DNA of 64,000 nt from Bradyrhizobium sp. CB1015 (GTDB lineage Bacteria > Pseudomonadota > Alphaproteobacteria > Rhizobiales > Xanthobacteraceae), in NCBI RefSeq assembly GCF_025200925.1, contig NZ_CP104174.1, positions 4,030,001 to 4,094,000 on the forward strand, written 5' to 3'. Made by a program: the position numbers and the translations under genes. Each line of letters starts with the position of its first letter. Position 1 is the stretch's first letter. The notes under the pieces are model-generated. The model searched no databases and was not told where the DNA came from. It worked only from the letters and a program-made list of their open reading frames with translations. Positions 34,751 through 44,179 of the stretch are shown piece after piece.

Positions 34751-35953
34751 ATGCGAAGCGTTATCGCAGCTGCAGGGCTGTGCGTGGTCTGGTCCGTTCT
34801 CGCGGCGCCGGCCGTAGCCGAAGACCAGCCCGGTATCACCGCCACCGAGATCCGCATCGGACAGACTATGCCCTATAGCGGGCCAGTGTCCGCCTTCGGC
34901 ATCCTCGGCAAGGGCGAGGTCGCATATTTCAAGATGGTCAACGACCGCGGCGGCATCAACGGCCGCAAGGTCAACCTGCTCTCGCTCGACGACAGCTACG
35001 TGCCCCCCAAGACCGTGGAGCAGACGCGCCGGCTGATCGAGAGCGACGAGGTTTCGTTCATCTTCTCGACGATGGGGACCGCGCACAACACGGCGATCGC
35101 CAAATATCTGCAGGGCAAAAAGGTGCCCCAGTTGTTCGTCGCCACGGGCGCCTCGAAGTTCGGCGACCCGGCGCAGTTTCCTCTGGCGCTGATGGGCGTG
35201 ATGGCGCCGTTCCGGAACGAGGCCCGCCTGTATGCGCGCTATGCCCTGCAGAAGAAACCGGACGCGACCTTCGCGGTGCTGGCGCAGAACGACGATTTCG
35301 GACGCGACTACCTGGCCGGGCTCAAGGATGTGCTCGGCAGTCGCTACGAGGCGGCAGTCACGGCGGCGGCCTACGAGACGACCGAACCGACGATCGATTC
35401 CCAGATCGTGAAGCTCAAATCGACCGGTGCGGATGCGCTCGTGATCGCCGCGGCCCCGAAATTCGCTGCGCAGGCGATCCGCAAGACTTACGAGATCAAC
35501 TGGCGTCCGATGACGTTCCTGACCAATGTGTCGGTATGGATGTCCTCGGTGATGGAGCCGGCCGGGCTCGACGCCGGCACGGGCATCATCTCGAGCGCCT
35601 ATGTCAAGGATCCGCTCGATCCGGCATGGGCGGACGATCCCGGCGTGAAGGGGTGGCGCGACTTCATGGCCAAATACGTGCCTGACGGCGACATCCGCGA
35701 TGCCAACTATGTCAACAGTTATAACAACGGCATGGCGCTCGAGCACGTGCTCAAGGCGGCGGGCAACGACCTCAGTCGCGAGAACATCCTGCGGCAGGCG
35801 CTGTCGATCAAAGATCTGGAGTTGCCGATGCTGCTGCCCGGCATCAAGGTCAATACCGGCGAGAGTGACCATCTGCCGGTCGAGCAGCTGCAGTTCATGC
35901 GCTTCACCGGCAAGCAATGGGAGCGGTTCGGCGAGGTGCTCTCGACCAAGTAG
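34751..35953 (+). CDS. Branched-chain-type (LivJ) ABC substrate-binding protein, orphan
   Basis: 400 residues from the ATG at 34751, five bases after GGAGG. Signal peptide about 25 residues (AAAGLCVVWSVLAAPAVAE). The mature part starts PGITATEIRIGQTMPYSGP, and VAVLAQNDDFGRDY-type strands follow, as in Peripla_BP_6 proteins that bind amino acids or aromatic acids. No permease or ATPase is adjacent. It could use the LivHMGF set at 50.7-54.1 kb or a distant one. Confidence 0.9.
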   Translation: MRSVIAAAGLCVVWSVLAAPAVAEDQPGITATEIRIGQTMPYSGPVSAFGILGKGEVAYFKMVNDRGGINGRKVNLLSLDDSYVPPKTVEQTRRLIESDEVSFIFSTMGTAHNTAIAKYLQGKKVPQLFVATGASKFGDPAQFPLALMGVMAPFRNEARLYARYALQKKPDATFAVLAQNDDFGRDYLAGLKDVLGSRYEAAVTAAAYETTEPTIDSQIVKLKSTGADALVIAAAPKFAAQAIRKTYEINWRPMTFLTNVSVWMSSVMEPAGLDAGTGIISSAYVKDPLDPAWADDPGVKGWRDFMAKYVPDGDIRDANYVNSYNNGMALEHVLKAAGNDLSRENILRQALSIKDLELPMLLPGIKVNTGESDHLPVEQLQFMRFTGKQWERFGEVLSTK

Positions 35954-36099
35954 CGTCGATATCGAACCGCATATCGAGGCAGGTTGGCCCGCGGGTGCTG
36001 CCGTTGCACTGCAGCAACGATGGGAGCGATTGTATTGAAAATTGGGGGCCGCTGGGTTTTACTCAGCGGCACCAAAGCCTCGAGCCCTTGGTCTGTCGG

Positions 36100-36987
36100 A
36101 TGCAGGCGACGTCGAATTTTGGGGTGCAGGAGACGCACGGGATCCTGAACCGCTTCCAGGCCGAATTCCGCGGCTCGAGCGAAGGGCTCGGCTGGTCGTC
36201 CGCCTTTGCCTCGGTTCAGCGCGAACGGCCGTTTGAGGGGCACTTCCACGCACTATCCGACAATCTGATGGTGCTGCATCGAGGCGGCCCGGTCGACATC
36301 ACGTATGTGATGGACGGCAAGGCGGTTGCCCGGCACATCCCGCGCGGCGGCGTTTTCTTCCTGCCGGCGGGCCAGGCATGCAACGTACGCCTGCGCGAAC
36401 CGCTGGAATCCACCCATATCTATCTGCGCTCCGACCTTTTCGCCCGCCCTGACGGGTCATCGGGCGTGATCGGCGGCCTCGCGCCGATGCTCGGTGATCA
36501 GGACGCTGTGCTAGAGCATCTTGCCTCGGCGATCGGTGATACCATCACCGGTGGTCTGCCGGCCTCGTCGCTCTTCGTCGATCCGATCGCGCAAGCGATC
36601 GCCAACCGTTTCGTGGCGATCAACTTCCACAAGCCGAGCACGGACGCCGGCAAGCATCCGAACCTGCTCAGCGGCAGGCAGATGGCCCGCATTCGCGAAT
36701 TCGTTGATGCCAATCTCGATGGCGATATCCGCCTCGACCAGCTGGCGGAGTTGTGCGGCCGCAGCACCGAGTATTTCGTGCGGCTTTTCAAGGCGACCAG
36801 CGGCGTCTCGCCTTATCAATACGTGCTTAATTTGCGCATCGAGCGCGCCCGGGCGCTGCTTGCCGACGAGACCCTAAGTCTGGCCGAGATCGCGCTGGCT
36901 TGCGGCTTCTCCCATCAAGAGCATTTCACGCGGATGTTCCGTCGCTTTACCGGCATAACACCCGGCCGGTACCGACACAGTCACTAG
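36100..36987 (+). CDS. AraC-family transcriptional regulator (paralogue 3)
   Basis: 295 residues from the ATG at 36100; an open frame further upstream has no family similarity. Sensing domain EGLGWSSAFASVQRERPFEG and IPRGGVFFLPAGQACNV; C-terminal HTH pair RIREFVDANLDGDIRLDQLAE and LAEIALACGFSHQEHFTRMF. Clearly paralogous to the regulators at 20591 and 21476. It follows the orphan binding protein and probably controls the operon behind element 2 or 3. Confidence 0.92.
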   Translation: MQATSNFGVQETHGILNRFQAEFRGSSEGLGWSSAFASVQRERPFEGHFHALSDNLMVLHRGGPVDITYVMDGKAVARHIPRGGVFFLPAGQACNVRLREPLESTHIYLRSDLFARPDGSSGVIGGLAPMLGDQDAVLEHLASAIGDTITGGLPASSLFVDPIAQAIANRFVAINFHKPSTDAGKHPNLLSGRQMARIREFVDANLDGDIRLDQLAELCGRSTEYFVRLFKATSGVSPYQYVLNLRIERARALLADETLSLAEIALACGFSHQEHFTRMFRRFTGITPGRYRHSH

Positions 36988-37085
36988 GCCGTGTACCTAT
37001 AAACTTGGCGGCGCCATGTGACTGGTGACTAGGTCCGCTTCGCTCCAATAGCGACCAAGTTCGTGCGGCAGCGCGCGACAAGTTG

Positions 37086-37871
37086 TCAGGCGATCTTTCC
37101 GCGCGCCTTGTTTGCGGCAGACCACCGCCGCTCGATCTCTTTTACAGCCCTTTTCATGCTCGCCAGATACTTCTTGGCTGCCATTTCAGGAGTCATCGAG
37201 GATGAGAAGAAGATCAAATTGAGACTGCCGAGAACGGGCCCCCCGCCTGGAATGGCTAGTGCGATCGCACTGATGCCCGCCTCCGATCCACCAACCGACG
37301 ATGCGTAGCCGTCCTTCTTTGTTTGCGCGAGAATATCGTTGATAAAGCGGTGGTCCTTCGCCAACGCCGCGTCTTCCTCGACCAGCGATGCGGTCAGGTC
37401 CAGCATTTCACGCCGTAGCGTCGGCGCGGAGGCGGCCAGGATGGCCTTCCCAAGCGCACTGCGCACCAAGGATCTCCTCCTTCCGACCATGGAGCGATGA
37501 ACGGAGAACGGACTGAACGGATGCGTGCTCTCGCGGATGAGCACCGAGCCGAGCTCGAAGACGCCGAAGTCACTGGGCCATGAGACCTCATCCAGAAGGC
37601 CGAACATCGCGGGCAGCGCCGCCTGGCTCGACAGGTCGCGCGAAGACACCCCTTCGCTCAAGGTGCGCACCTGCGGCGTCAATGCGAAGAGGGCGTTCGT
37701 CTCGTCCAAGGTCACGTAACCGTCTTCCCGTAGCGTATCGAGCAAGCGATAGCAGGTCGTCCGGTTGAGGCCGGTCCTTTTCGCGAGCCGTACGACGTTC
37801 GAGGGTCCGCTCGCATTGAGCTCATTGATCAGGGCCAACCCTCGGGAAAGTGCCCTGACGTTGCGGTGCAT
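37086..37871 (-). CDS. IclR-family regulator, MhpR-like
   Basis: 261 residues from the ATG at 37871, which has GGAGG six bases upstream. N-terminal winged HTH (about 1-65): VRALSRGLALINELNASGPS, LAKRTGLNRTTCYRLLDTL and EDGYV. The rest is the IclR effector domain. The opening VRALSRGLALI is characteristic of MhpR, the activator of 3-(3-hydroxyphenyl)propionate catabolism. It is divergent from the mhp-like operon beginning at 37988 with a gap of 116 bases, so it is the likely regulator of that operon. Confidence 0.9.
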   Translation of the reverse strand: MHRNVRALSRGLALINELNASGPSNVVRLAKRTGLNRTTCYRLLDTLREDGYVTLDETNALFALTPQVRTLSEGVSSRDLSSQAALPAMFGLLDEVSWPSDFGVFELGSVLIRESTHPFSPFSVHRSMVGRRRSLVRSALGKAILAASAPTLRREMLDLTASLVEEDAALAKDHRFINDILAQTKKDGYASSVGGSEAGISAIALAIPGGGPVLGSLNLIFFSSSMTPEMAAKKYLASMKRAVKEIERRWSAANKARGKIA

Positions 37872-37987
37872 GATCGCCTCCGGCCGTGTTCGCAGTGCGA
37901 ACATTTCACAGACTCAGATGGAATGATAGTTCAATCGGCGGCAATCCATCCCTCGCACGCCCAAACAGGCGGCGACGGGAGGAAACG

Positions 37988-39205
37988 ATGGTTCATTCAA
38001 GCTTTTGTTTGTCCGCGGCCGTGTGTCTCGCCTTGGCGGTGCCAGCGGCGGCGCAGACCGCCGGAGGCACTCAGACCCTCAGCGACGGCAAGGTCAAGAT
38101 CGGCGTTCTGACCGACATCGCCGGTCCGACATCCATGGCGAACGGCAAGGGCTCCGTCGTCGCCGCCCGGATGGCCGCCGAAGACTTCGGCGCCGGCCTG
38201 AATGTCGAAGTGATCTCGGCCGACCATTCCGGCAAGCCCGACATCGGATCTCAGATCGCTGGCCGTTGGTTCGATGTGGAGGGCGTCGATGCCGTTGCCG
38301 ACATGCAGGGCTCGCCGATCGGCTTCGCCGTCCAGAACCTGGCCGCTCAGAAGAGCAAGATCATGCTGCTCTCGGGATCGACCTCGTCGGACTTCAACGG
38401 CAAGGCCTGTTCGCCGCTCACGGTCCAGTGGACGGTCGATACCTACAATCTCGCAAAGGGCGCAGCCAAGTCCGTGATCGATGCAGGTGGAACCAAGTGG
38501 TACTTCCTGACTGTCGATCAGGCGTACGGCAATGCCCTGACGCGCGATACGTCGGAGCAGGTCAAGCTCAACGGCGGCCAGGTAGTGGGCAACTCCGTGT
38601 TTCCGCCGAACACGTCCGACTTTGCGTCCTTTCTGCTGACCGCCTCCAGCGCTGGCGCCAACGTCATCGCTATCGCGGCTTCCAGCGGCGATACCGTGAC
38701 GGCGCTGAAGCAGGCCGATGAATTCGGGCTGAGCGCAAAAGCCAAGATCGTGCCGCTGCAATCGGTGCTGACGGACGTGCATGCGGTGGGCCTGAAGATC
38801 GCGCATGACGCCTACGAAGTGTCCCCGTTCTACTGGGACCGGACGCCCGAAACGCGCGCTTGGGCCGAGAAATTCTTCGCGAAGGCGAAGCAAATGCCGA
38901 CCGGCTTCCATGCCGGCGTCTACTCGTCCGTCGCGCACTACCTGAAGGCGGTCAAGGCGACGGGCACCGACGACGCTCCGACGGTGATGAAGCAGATGGA
39001 AAAGGAGCGGGTGCACGATTTCTTCGCGGCTGACGGCTACATCCGTGAAGATCGCAAGATGATCCACGACATGTACCTGCTCCAGGTGAAGAAGCCCGGA
39101 GAGAACAAGGGCGATTGGGACCTCTACAACGTCGTGCAGACGTTACCTGGTGAATCCGTCAACCGCCCGCTTTCCGAAAGCCCATGCCCGCTGGTGAAGA
39201 AGTAG
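37988..39205 (+). CDS. Branched-chain-type ABC substrate-binding protein, orphan
   Basis: 405 residues from the ATG at 37988 (GGGAGGAAACG upstream). Signal peptide about 22 residues (CLSAAVCLALAVPAAAQ). SDGKVKIGVLTDIAGPTSMANGKG opens the Peripla_BP_6 fold. First gene of the meta-cleavage operon, so its ligand is probably the aromatic acid degraded by the following enzymes. It has no transporter partners of its own here. Confidence 0.9.
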   Translation: MVHSSFCLSAAVCLALAVPAAAQTAGGTQTLSDGKVKIGVLTDIAGPTSMANGKGSVVAARMAAEDFGAGLNVEVISADHSGKPDIGSQIAGRWFDVEGVDAVADMQGSPIGFAVQNLAAQKSKIMLLSGSTSSDFNGKACSPLTVQWTVDTYNLAKGAAKSVIDAGGTKWYFLTVDQAYGNALTRDTSEQVKLNGGQVVGNSVFPPNTSDFASFLLTASSAGANVIAIAASSGDTVTALKQADEFGLSAKAKIVPLQSVLTDVHAVGLKIAHDAYEVSPFYWDRTPETRAWAEKFFAKAKQMPTGFHAGVYSSVAHYLKAVKATGTDDAPTVMKQMEKERVHDFFAADGYIREDRKMIHDMYLLQVKKPGENKGDWDLYNVVQTLPGESVNRPLSESPCPLVKK

Positions 39206-39258
39206 GCCGCCGCGGCCATCGCTCGACAGATCAACTCGGCGTTCGAAGGAATTCGACC

Positions 39259-40209
39259 ATGTCAGTCGCCATCGTCTGCGCTTCCCATACTCCCTTGATG
39301 TACAAGGGACCTGCCAGCAATGAGACCGAGCAACGCGTCAGAGCCGCGTTCGGACGTCTCGGAAACTTCGCGAAGGAGTTCGCGCCGGACTACATCGTCC
39401 AGTTCGCGCCAGATCACTTCAACGGCTTCTTTTATGACCTGATGCCCTCGTTCTGCGTCGGAGCCGGAGCCGTCTCGCTAGGCGACTGGGGAGGCGGAAC
39501 GGGCCCGCTGGACGTTCCGGAGAAGACGGCGCTCGAACTCATCGACCATTTGCGGGCCGAGGATTTCGACGTCGCGGTTTCCTACCGCATGCCGGTCGAT
39601 CACGGCTTTGTCCAATTGTGGGAAGCGATGCTCGGGAACTTCAAGTCCATCCCGATCTTGCCGATCTTCGTGAACGCCGCCGCGCCGCCGGTGCCGACCT
39701 ATCGCCGGGCCCGCCAACTCGGTGAATCCGTTGGTCGCTTCGCGATGCGGTCCGGCAAGCGTGTGCTGTTTGCCGCGTCCGGTGGACTGTCGCACGATCC
39801 GCCGCTCCCGTCGATCAAGGATGCACCGCCCGAAATCCGCGAGCGGCTGATCAACGGCCGGAATCCGACAGCCGAGGCCAAGGAAGCCCGCGAGAAGCGC
39901 GTGCTCGAGGCAGGTGTTCTCGCCGAGGCGGGCAAGGGGCCGTGCCAACCGCTCAATCCCGAGTGGGACGCGGAGTTCATGGACATCCTTCGCAGCGGCC
40001 AGATCTGGCGCGCGGACGCTCTCGACACCGGCAAGGTCAGAGAAGTCGCGGGGCGCGGCGCCAACGAGGTGCTCGCATGGGTCGCCGCCTTCGGGGCCTT
40101 TTCCACGGGCGGCCACTTCAAGATGGAGCAGGAATTCTACGAAGCGATTCCGGGGTGGATCGCCGGTATGGCGATGATGGCGGCGAGGCAGGCCGACGGC
40201 GCACATTGA
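39259..40209 (+). CDS. mhpB: Extradiol ring-cleavage dioxygenase, MhpB-like
   Basis: 316 residues, matching the 314 of E. coli MhpB. Class III (LigB-type) features: N-terminal VAIVCASHTPLMYKGPA, FAPDHFNGFFYDLMPSFCVG, PVDHGFVQLWEAM and AASGGLSHDPPLPS with the metal and acid-base histidines. It cleaves 2,3-dihydroxyphenylpropionate or 2,3-dihydroxycinnamate next to the diol. It is followed by hydroxylase, hydrolase and hydratase genes, a complete upper meta-pathway. Confidence 0.92.
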   Translation: MSVAIVCASHTPLMYKGPASNETEQRVRAAFGRLGNFAKEFAPDYIVQFAPDHFNGFFYDLMPSFCVGAGAVSLGDWGGGTGPLDVPEKTALELIDHLRAEDFDVAVSYRMPVDHGFVQLWEAMLGNFKSIPILPIFVNAAAPPVPTYRRARQLGESVGRFAMRSGKRVLFAASGGLSHDPPLPSIKDAPPEIRERLINGRNPTAEAKEAREKRVLEAGVLAEAGKGPCQPLNPEWDAEFMDILRSGQIWRADALDTGKVREVAGRGANEVLAWVAAFGAFSTGGHFKMEQEFYEAIPGWIAGMAMMAARQADGAH

Positions 40210-40218
40210 TCGACTAGA

Positions 40219-40236
40219 GCCCGCGCGAACGCGGGC
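40219..40236. other. Short perfect hairpin between mhpB and hydroxylase gene
   Basis: GCCCGCG-cgaa-CGCGGGC, 7-bp GC-rich arms and a 4-base loop. There is no T-run, and the operon continues 17 bases later, so it is more likely an mRNA-stability or processing hairpin than a terminator. Confidence 0.5.
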
Positions 40237-40252
40237 ATCGCGGAGCAGGCAA

Positions 40253-42064
40253 ATGGCATACGAAACGGACGTGCTCATCATCGGCGCCGGCCCCACGGGT
40301 TCGACGACCGCCCTGGCGCTCGCCAATTGCGGCGTTCGCAGTCACATCGTATCGCGCGGCAACTGGATGGCCGACAGCCCGCGTGCCCACATCACGAACC
40401 AGCGCGCCAACGAGGTCTTCCGCGATCTCGGAATCGCGGAGGACGTGGCCCGGTACGCGAGCCCCTGGGAGCTCATGGGCGACACGACCTTCACGACCAG
40501 CCTGGCGGGCTCCGAGCTGATCCGGATGCGGACGTGGGGAACCGGCGACGATCGCCGCGGCGATTATCTGCGCGCAAGCCCCTGCGGTATGGTCGACATC
40601 ATCCAGCCATTGCTCGAGCCAATTCTGTTCCAGAAGGCGGCCGAGAAGGGCGCGACCTTCGCGTTCAACACCGAGTACGTCCGGCATGAGCAGGATGCGG
40701 ACGGGGTGACGGCCACGCTGCGCGATCGCCTCGACGGGCGAGAGTACACCGTCCGCGCGCGTTATATGGTCGGCGCTGACGGCGCGCGCTCGATGGTGGT
40801 GGACCATCTGGGCTTGCCGATCGAAGGACAGATGGCGCGCGCAGGCACCGTCTACACCGTTTTCAACTGTGACCTGACCAAATACAGCAAACATCGGCCG
40901 AGCATCCTGAACTGGATCGTGACGCCGGACGCGAGCTTCGGCGAAATCGGCATGGGCCTGCTGCGGGCCGTGCATCCCTGGACGCAGTGGATCGCCGGTT
41001 GGGGTTTCGACATCAGCAAGGGCGAGCCGGACTTATCTCCCGAAGCGATCATTCCGAAGATAAAGGTTCTGATCGGCGACCCGTCCGTCGACATCGACAT
41101 CGTGCGCACATCGATCTGGTACGTGAACCAGGCCTACGTGACCCAGTATTCGAAGGGCAGGGTGCACTGCGGCGGCGATGCGGTCCACCGGCACCCGCCG
41201 TCGAGCGGATTGGGCAACAACACCTGCGTCCAAGACGCCCATAACCTCGGTTGGAAGCTCGCCTACTCGGTGAAGGGCTGGGCCGGTCCGAAGCTGCTGG
41301 AAAGCTATTCGCAAGAGCGGGCGCCGGTCGGAAAGCAGATCGTGCTGCGGGCGAACCAGTCCCGGCTCGACTACGCCCCGCTGAACGCATGCTTCAGGGT
41401 GCAGGGCGCGGAAAACCCGGTCGCTGCAGGCATCGCGCGCTTCCGCGATCCGGGGCCGGAAGGCGTGGCCGCCCGGAAGGCGGCCCAAGCAGCGCTGGAC
41501 CTCAAGCAGACGGAGTTCAATGCCCAGGGCACCGAGATGAACCAGCGGTACGAATCCTCGGCCGTGATTCCCGACGTCGATGCCAAGCCGGAGGAGTGGC
41601 GGCGAGATCGCGGCCTCTACAATCAACCGACGTCGCGCCCTGGTGCGAAGATCCCGCATGCGTGGCTCGTCGATCGTGAGGGCTTGCGCGTGTCGACGCT
41701 CGACGTGACCGGAAAGGGCCTCTTCACCGTCGTGACCGGCCTCGCCGGCGGGGCATGGAAGCAAGCGGCGCTGCGCCTCGATCTGCCATTCCTTCGGGTC
41801 GTGGTGACGGGCTCGCCGGAGACGCAGGACCTCTATTGCGAGTGGCAGCGCATTCGCGAGATCGAGGAAGCCGGAGCTCTGCTGGTCCGCCCGGATGGCG
41901 TGGTCGCCTGGCGCGACGCGATGGGAACGTCCGACGCGAGCGCGGCCTTCGATCGGCTGAGCGCTGCCATCCGGACGGTTCTCGATCTCGCGGACCTCTC
42001 GGCCATCCCGCGCGAGAAACCGTCCTCCCCGTCGAAGCCCAGCAGCACGCCGCTTTTCGCCTGA
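40253..42064 (+). CDS. FAD-dependent phenolic hydroxylase, MhpA/TfdB family
   Basis: 603 residues. FAD motifs: VLIIGAGPTGSTTALAL (GxGxxG), the mid-region ARYMVGADGARSMV (DG motif) and CGGDAVHRHPPSSGLGNNTC (GD motif). ADSPRAHITNQRANEVFRDLG resembles TfdB-type 2,4-dichlorophenol and resorcinol hydroxylases. The C-terminal thioredoxin-like domain is present. Lying between mhpB and mhpC, it takes the MhpA role: hydroxylation of a 3-hydroxyphenyl acid to the catechol. It is paralogous to the enzyme at 47414. Confidence 0.9.
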   Translation: MAYETDVLIIGAGPTGSTTALALANCGVRSHIVSRGNWMADSPRAHITNQRANEVFRDLGIAEDVARYASPWELMGDTTFTTSLAGSELIRMRTWGTGDDRRGDYLRASPCGMVDIIQPLLEPILFQKAAEKGATFAFNTEYVRHEQDADGVTATLRDRLDGREYTVRARYMVGADGARSMVVDHLGLPIEGQMARAGTVYTVFNCDLTKYSKHRPSILNWIVTPDASFGEIGMGLLRAVHPWTQWIAGWGFDISKGEPDLSPEAIIPKIKVLIGDPSVDIDIVRTSIWYVNQAYVTQYSKGRVHCGGDAVHRHPPSSGLGNNTCVQDAHNLGWKLAYSVKGWAGPKLLESYSQERAPVGKQIVLRANQSRLDYAPLNACFRVQGAENPVAAGIARFRDPGPEGVAARKAAQAALDLKQTEFNAQGTEMNQRYESSAVIPDVDAKPEEWRRDRGLYNQPTSRPGAKIPHAWLVDREGLRVSTLDVTGKGLFTVVTGLAGGAWKQAALRLDLPFLRVVVTGSPETQDLYCEWQRIREIEEAGALLVRPDGVVAWRDAMGTSDASAAFDRLSAAIRTVLDLADLSAIPREKPSSPSKPSSTPLFA

Positions 42065-42085
42065 CATCACTCACGAGATCCAGCT

Positions 42086-42967
42086 ATGAGCGACACAAGA
42101 CCAGAGAACTTTTCCAGCGTCTGGGCAGATCTGAGGGGTGTTTCCTTCAAACAGCACTTCATCGACGCCGGCGGAATTCGGACCCGCTGCATCGAGTCGG
42201 GCGACCCATCCAAGCCGCTCGTCTTGGCGCTGCACGGCGTTGGCGGCCATGCGGAGGCGTACTCGCGAAACTTCGGCCCGCACGCCGATCACTTCTGGTT
42301 CGTGGCCATCGACATGTTGGGCCACGGTTGGACCGACAAGCCGGCCATCGACTACCAGGTCAAGGACTACGCTGACCATGTGCTCGCCGTCCTCAACACG
42401 CTCGGCAGGGACAAGGCGATGATCAGCGGTGAATCCTTGGGCGGTTGGGTCGCGACTTATCTCGCCGTGCATCGTCCCGCGGCGGTCGAGAAGCTTGTCC
42501 TCAACACCGCCGGCGGCTGGACAGCGCACCCCCAGGTGATGGAGCGGCTGAAGAAGCTGTCAAACGAGGCCGCGTCCGATCCCTCTTGGGAGCGGATCAA
42601 GACGCGCCTCGAATTCCTCATGTGCGACAAGAGCATGGTCTCGGACGATCTGATCGAGACCCGCCGCGCCATCTACGCTCAGCCGGGATTTGCCGACACG
42701 ATGAAGCAGATCATGTGCCTGCAGGAGATGGAAATCCGTCGGCCCAACATGATCACCGCCGGCCAATATCGCTCGATCAAGGCGCCGACCATGGTCGTGT
42801 GGACCTCGCACGATCCGACTGCGACGCCCGAGGAGGGGAAGCAGATCGCGGACATGATCCCGGGCTCGAAATTCGTGGTCATGAACCGCTGCGGCCACTG
42901 GCCCCAATTCGAGGACGCCGAGCAGTTCAATCGGCTCCACATCGAATTCCTGCGGACCGGCAAATAA
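42086..42967 (+). CDS. mhpC: Meta-cleavage product hydrolase, MhpC-like
   Basis: 293 residues. LALHGVGGHAEAYSRNF oxyanion region, nucleophile in ISGESLGGWVATY, acid in VVWTSHDPTATPE and His in NRCGHWPQFED. These are the signature residues of C-C bond hydrolases such as MhpC and BphD. It splits the ring-fission product to a dicarboxylic acid and 2-hydroxypentadienoate. 21 bases after the hydroxylase gene. Confidence 0.9.
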   Translation: MSDTRPENFSSVWADLRGVSFKQHFIDAGGIRTRCIESGDPSKPLVLALHGVGGHAEAYSRNFGPHADHFWFVAIDMLGHGWTDKPAIDYQVKDYADHVLAVLNTLGRDKAMISGESLGGWVATYLAVHRPAAVEKLVLNTAGGWTAHPQVMERLKKLSNEAASDPSWERIKTRLEFLMCDKSMVSDDLIETRRAIYAQPGFADTMKQIMCLQEMEIRRPNMITAGQYRSIKAPTMVVWTSHDPTATPEEGKQIADMIPGSKFVVMNRCGHWPQFEDAEQFNRLHIEFLRTGK

Positions 42968-42978
42968 GGATCGTTCAG

Positions 42979-43761
42979 ATGAACCAGCAAGCCAAGCACA
43001 GCGAACTCGCCGCTCAGATCCGCGCCGCTTATGCGGGCACCCCAATCGCGCCCATCAGGCCGCAGCTGGCGGACCTCGACGTCGATGGGGCCTACGCCAT
43101 CCAGCAGGAGAACACCGCATGTTGGGAGAAGGAAGGCCGCCGCGTGGTCGGAAGCAAGATCGGGCTGACATCGCGCGCGGTGCAGAAGCAACTCGGCGTG
43201 GACAGGCCGGATTTCGGAGTTCTCTTCGCCGATATGATCGTGAGCGAGGACGAGCCTGTCGCTTCGGGGCGTGTGCTTCAGCCGAAGATCGAGGCGGAGG
43301 TGGCTTTCCTGCTTGATCGGGACGTCGAGGTCGAGGTGCCCACGGTGGCCGACGTTCTCAGGGCCGTGGCCTACGCGATGCCGGCCCTCGAGATCGTCGG
43401 CAGCCGCATCACCAATTGGGATATCGGAATCGTCGATACCGTCGCGGACAACGCGTCGTCGGGTCTCTTCGTCCTCGGAGGGCCCGTGCGCCGGCTGGAT
43501 GGCTTGGATCTCCGTGCTCTCCAGATGCAGATGACGAGGAAGGACGAGGTCGTCTCGAAAGGGACCGGCGCGGCCTGTCTCGGCAATCCGCTCAACGCGA
43601 TGGCCTGGCTCGCCGGCGAGCTGGCCCGTCGCAAGCGGCCGCTCCGCGCCGGCGACGTCGTGCTCTCCGGAGCGCTGGGTCCGATGGTTCCCGTGAACCC
43701 GGGCGATGCTTTTGAGGCCAATATCGCCGGTCTTGGCACTGTCTCGGCTCGGTTCGCCTAA
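42979..43761 (+). CDS. mhpD: 2-keto-4-pentenoate hydratase, MhpD-like
   Basis: 260 residues from the ATG at 42979. VVGSKIGLTSRAVQKQLGVDRPDFG and LQPKIEAEVAFLL (metal-binding Glu pair), and ALEIVGSRITNW, are typical of MhpD/XylJ hydratases of the FAH superfamily. It hydrates 2-hydroxypenta-2,4-dienoate. The next step (aldolase MhpE) and acetaldehyde dehydrogenase are absent here; a decayed FAA-hydrolase gene follows instead. Confidence 0.92.
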   Translation: MNQQAKHSELAAQIRAAYAGTPIAPIRPQLADLDVDGAYAIQQENTACWEKEGRRVVGSKIGLTSRAVQKQLGVDRPDFGVLFADMIVSEDEPVASGRVLQPKIEAEVAFLLDRDVEVEVPTVADVLRAVAYAMPALEIVGSRITNWDIGIVDTVADNASSGLFVLGGPVRRLDGLDLRALQMQMTRKDEVVSKGTGAACLGNPLNAMAWLAGELARRKRPLRAGDVVLSGALGPMVPVNPGDAFEANIAGLGTVSARFA

Positions 43762-43775
43762 GCACAGGAGCACCA

Positions 43776-44179
43776 ATGAAGCTCGTCCGATTCGGCAATC
43801 CCGGCGCCGAAAAGCCGGGGCTCGTCGACGATCAGGGGCGCCTGCGCGACCTGTCGAATGTCATCACCGATCTCATCCCCGCCAATCTGTCGCGTTCAGC
43901 GCTCCAAAAGATCGCTGCGATCGCTCCATCCACACTGCCGCTCGTCGCCGGCGAGCCGCGTCTTGGCGTGCCGGTTGCTGGCGTCGGAAAGTTCATCGCG
44001 ATCGGTCTGAACTATGCCGATCATGCGGCGGAGGCGAACCTTCCATGGGCAAGAAGCCTGCTGCGATCTATCTCAAGCCAGGCGACGTCATGACGCTCGG
44101 CATCCAAGGTCTCGGAACCCAGCGCCAGCAAACCCGCGAATGGTCGCCGCGGCGGGAGGGCAGTCGTGACCGTCTATAG
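43776..44179 (+). pseudogene. Fumarylacetoacetate hydrolase-family gene with large internal deletion
   Basis: The first part, to about 44040, is a normal N-terminus of a 280-residue FAH-family protein (MKLVRFGNPGAEKPGLVDD, FIAIGLNYADHAAEANLP). It then joins, in another frame, a normal C-terminus (MGKKPAAIYLKPGDVMTLG and IQGLGTQRQQ) from 44045 on. Roughly 160 central residues, including all metal ligands, are missing. The gene is therefore dead. The intact parent probably acted after or beside the hydratase. Confidence 0.85.
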
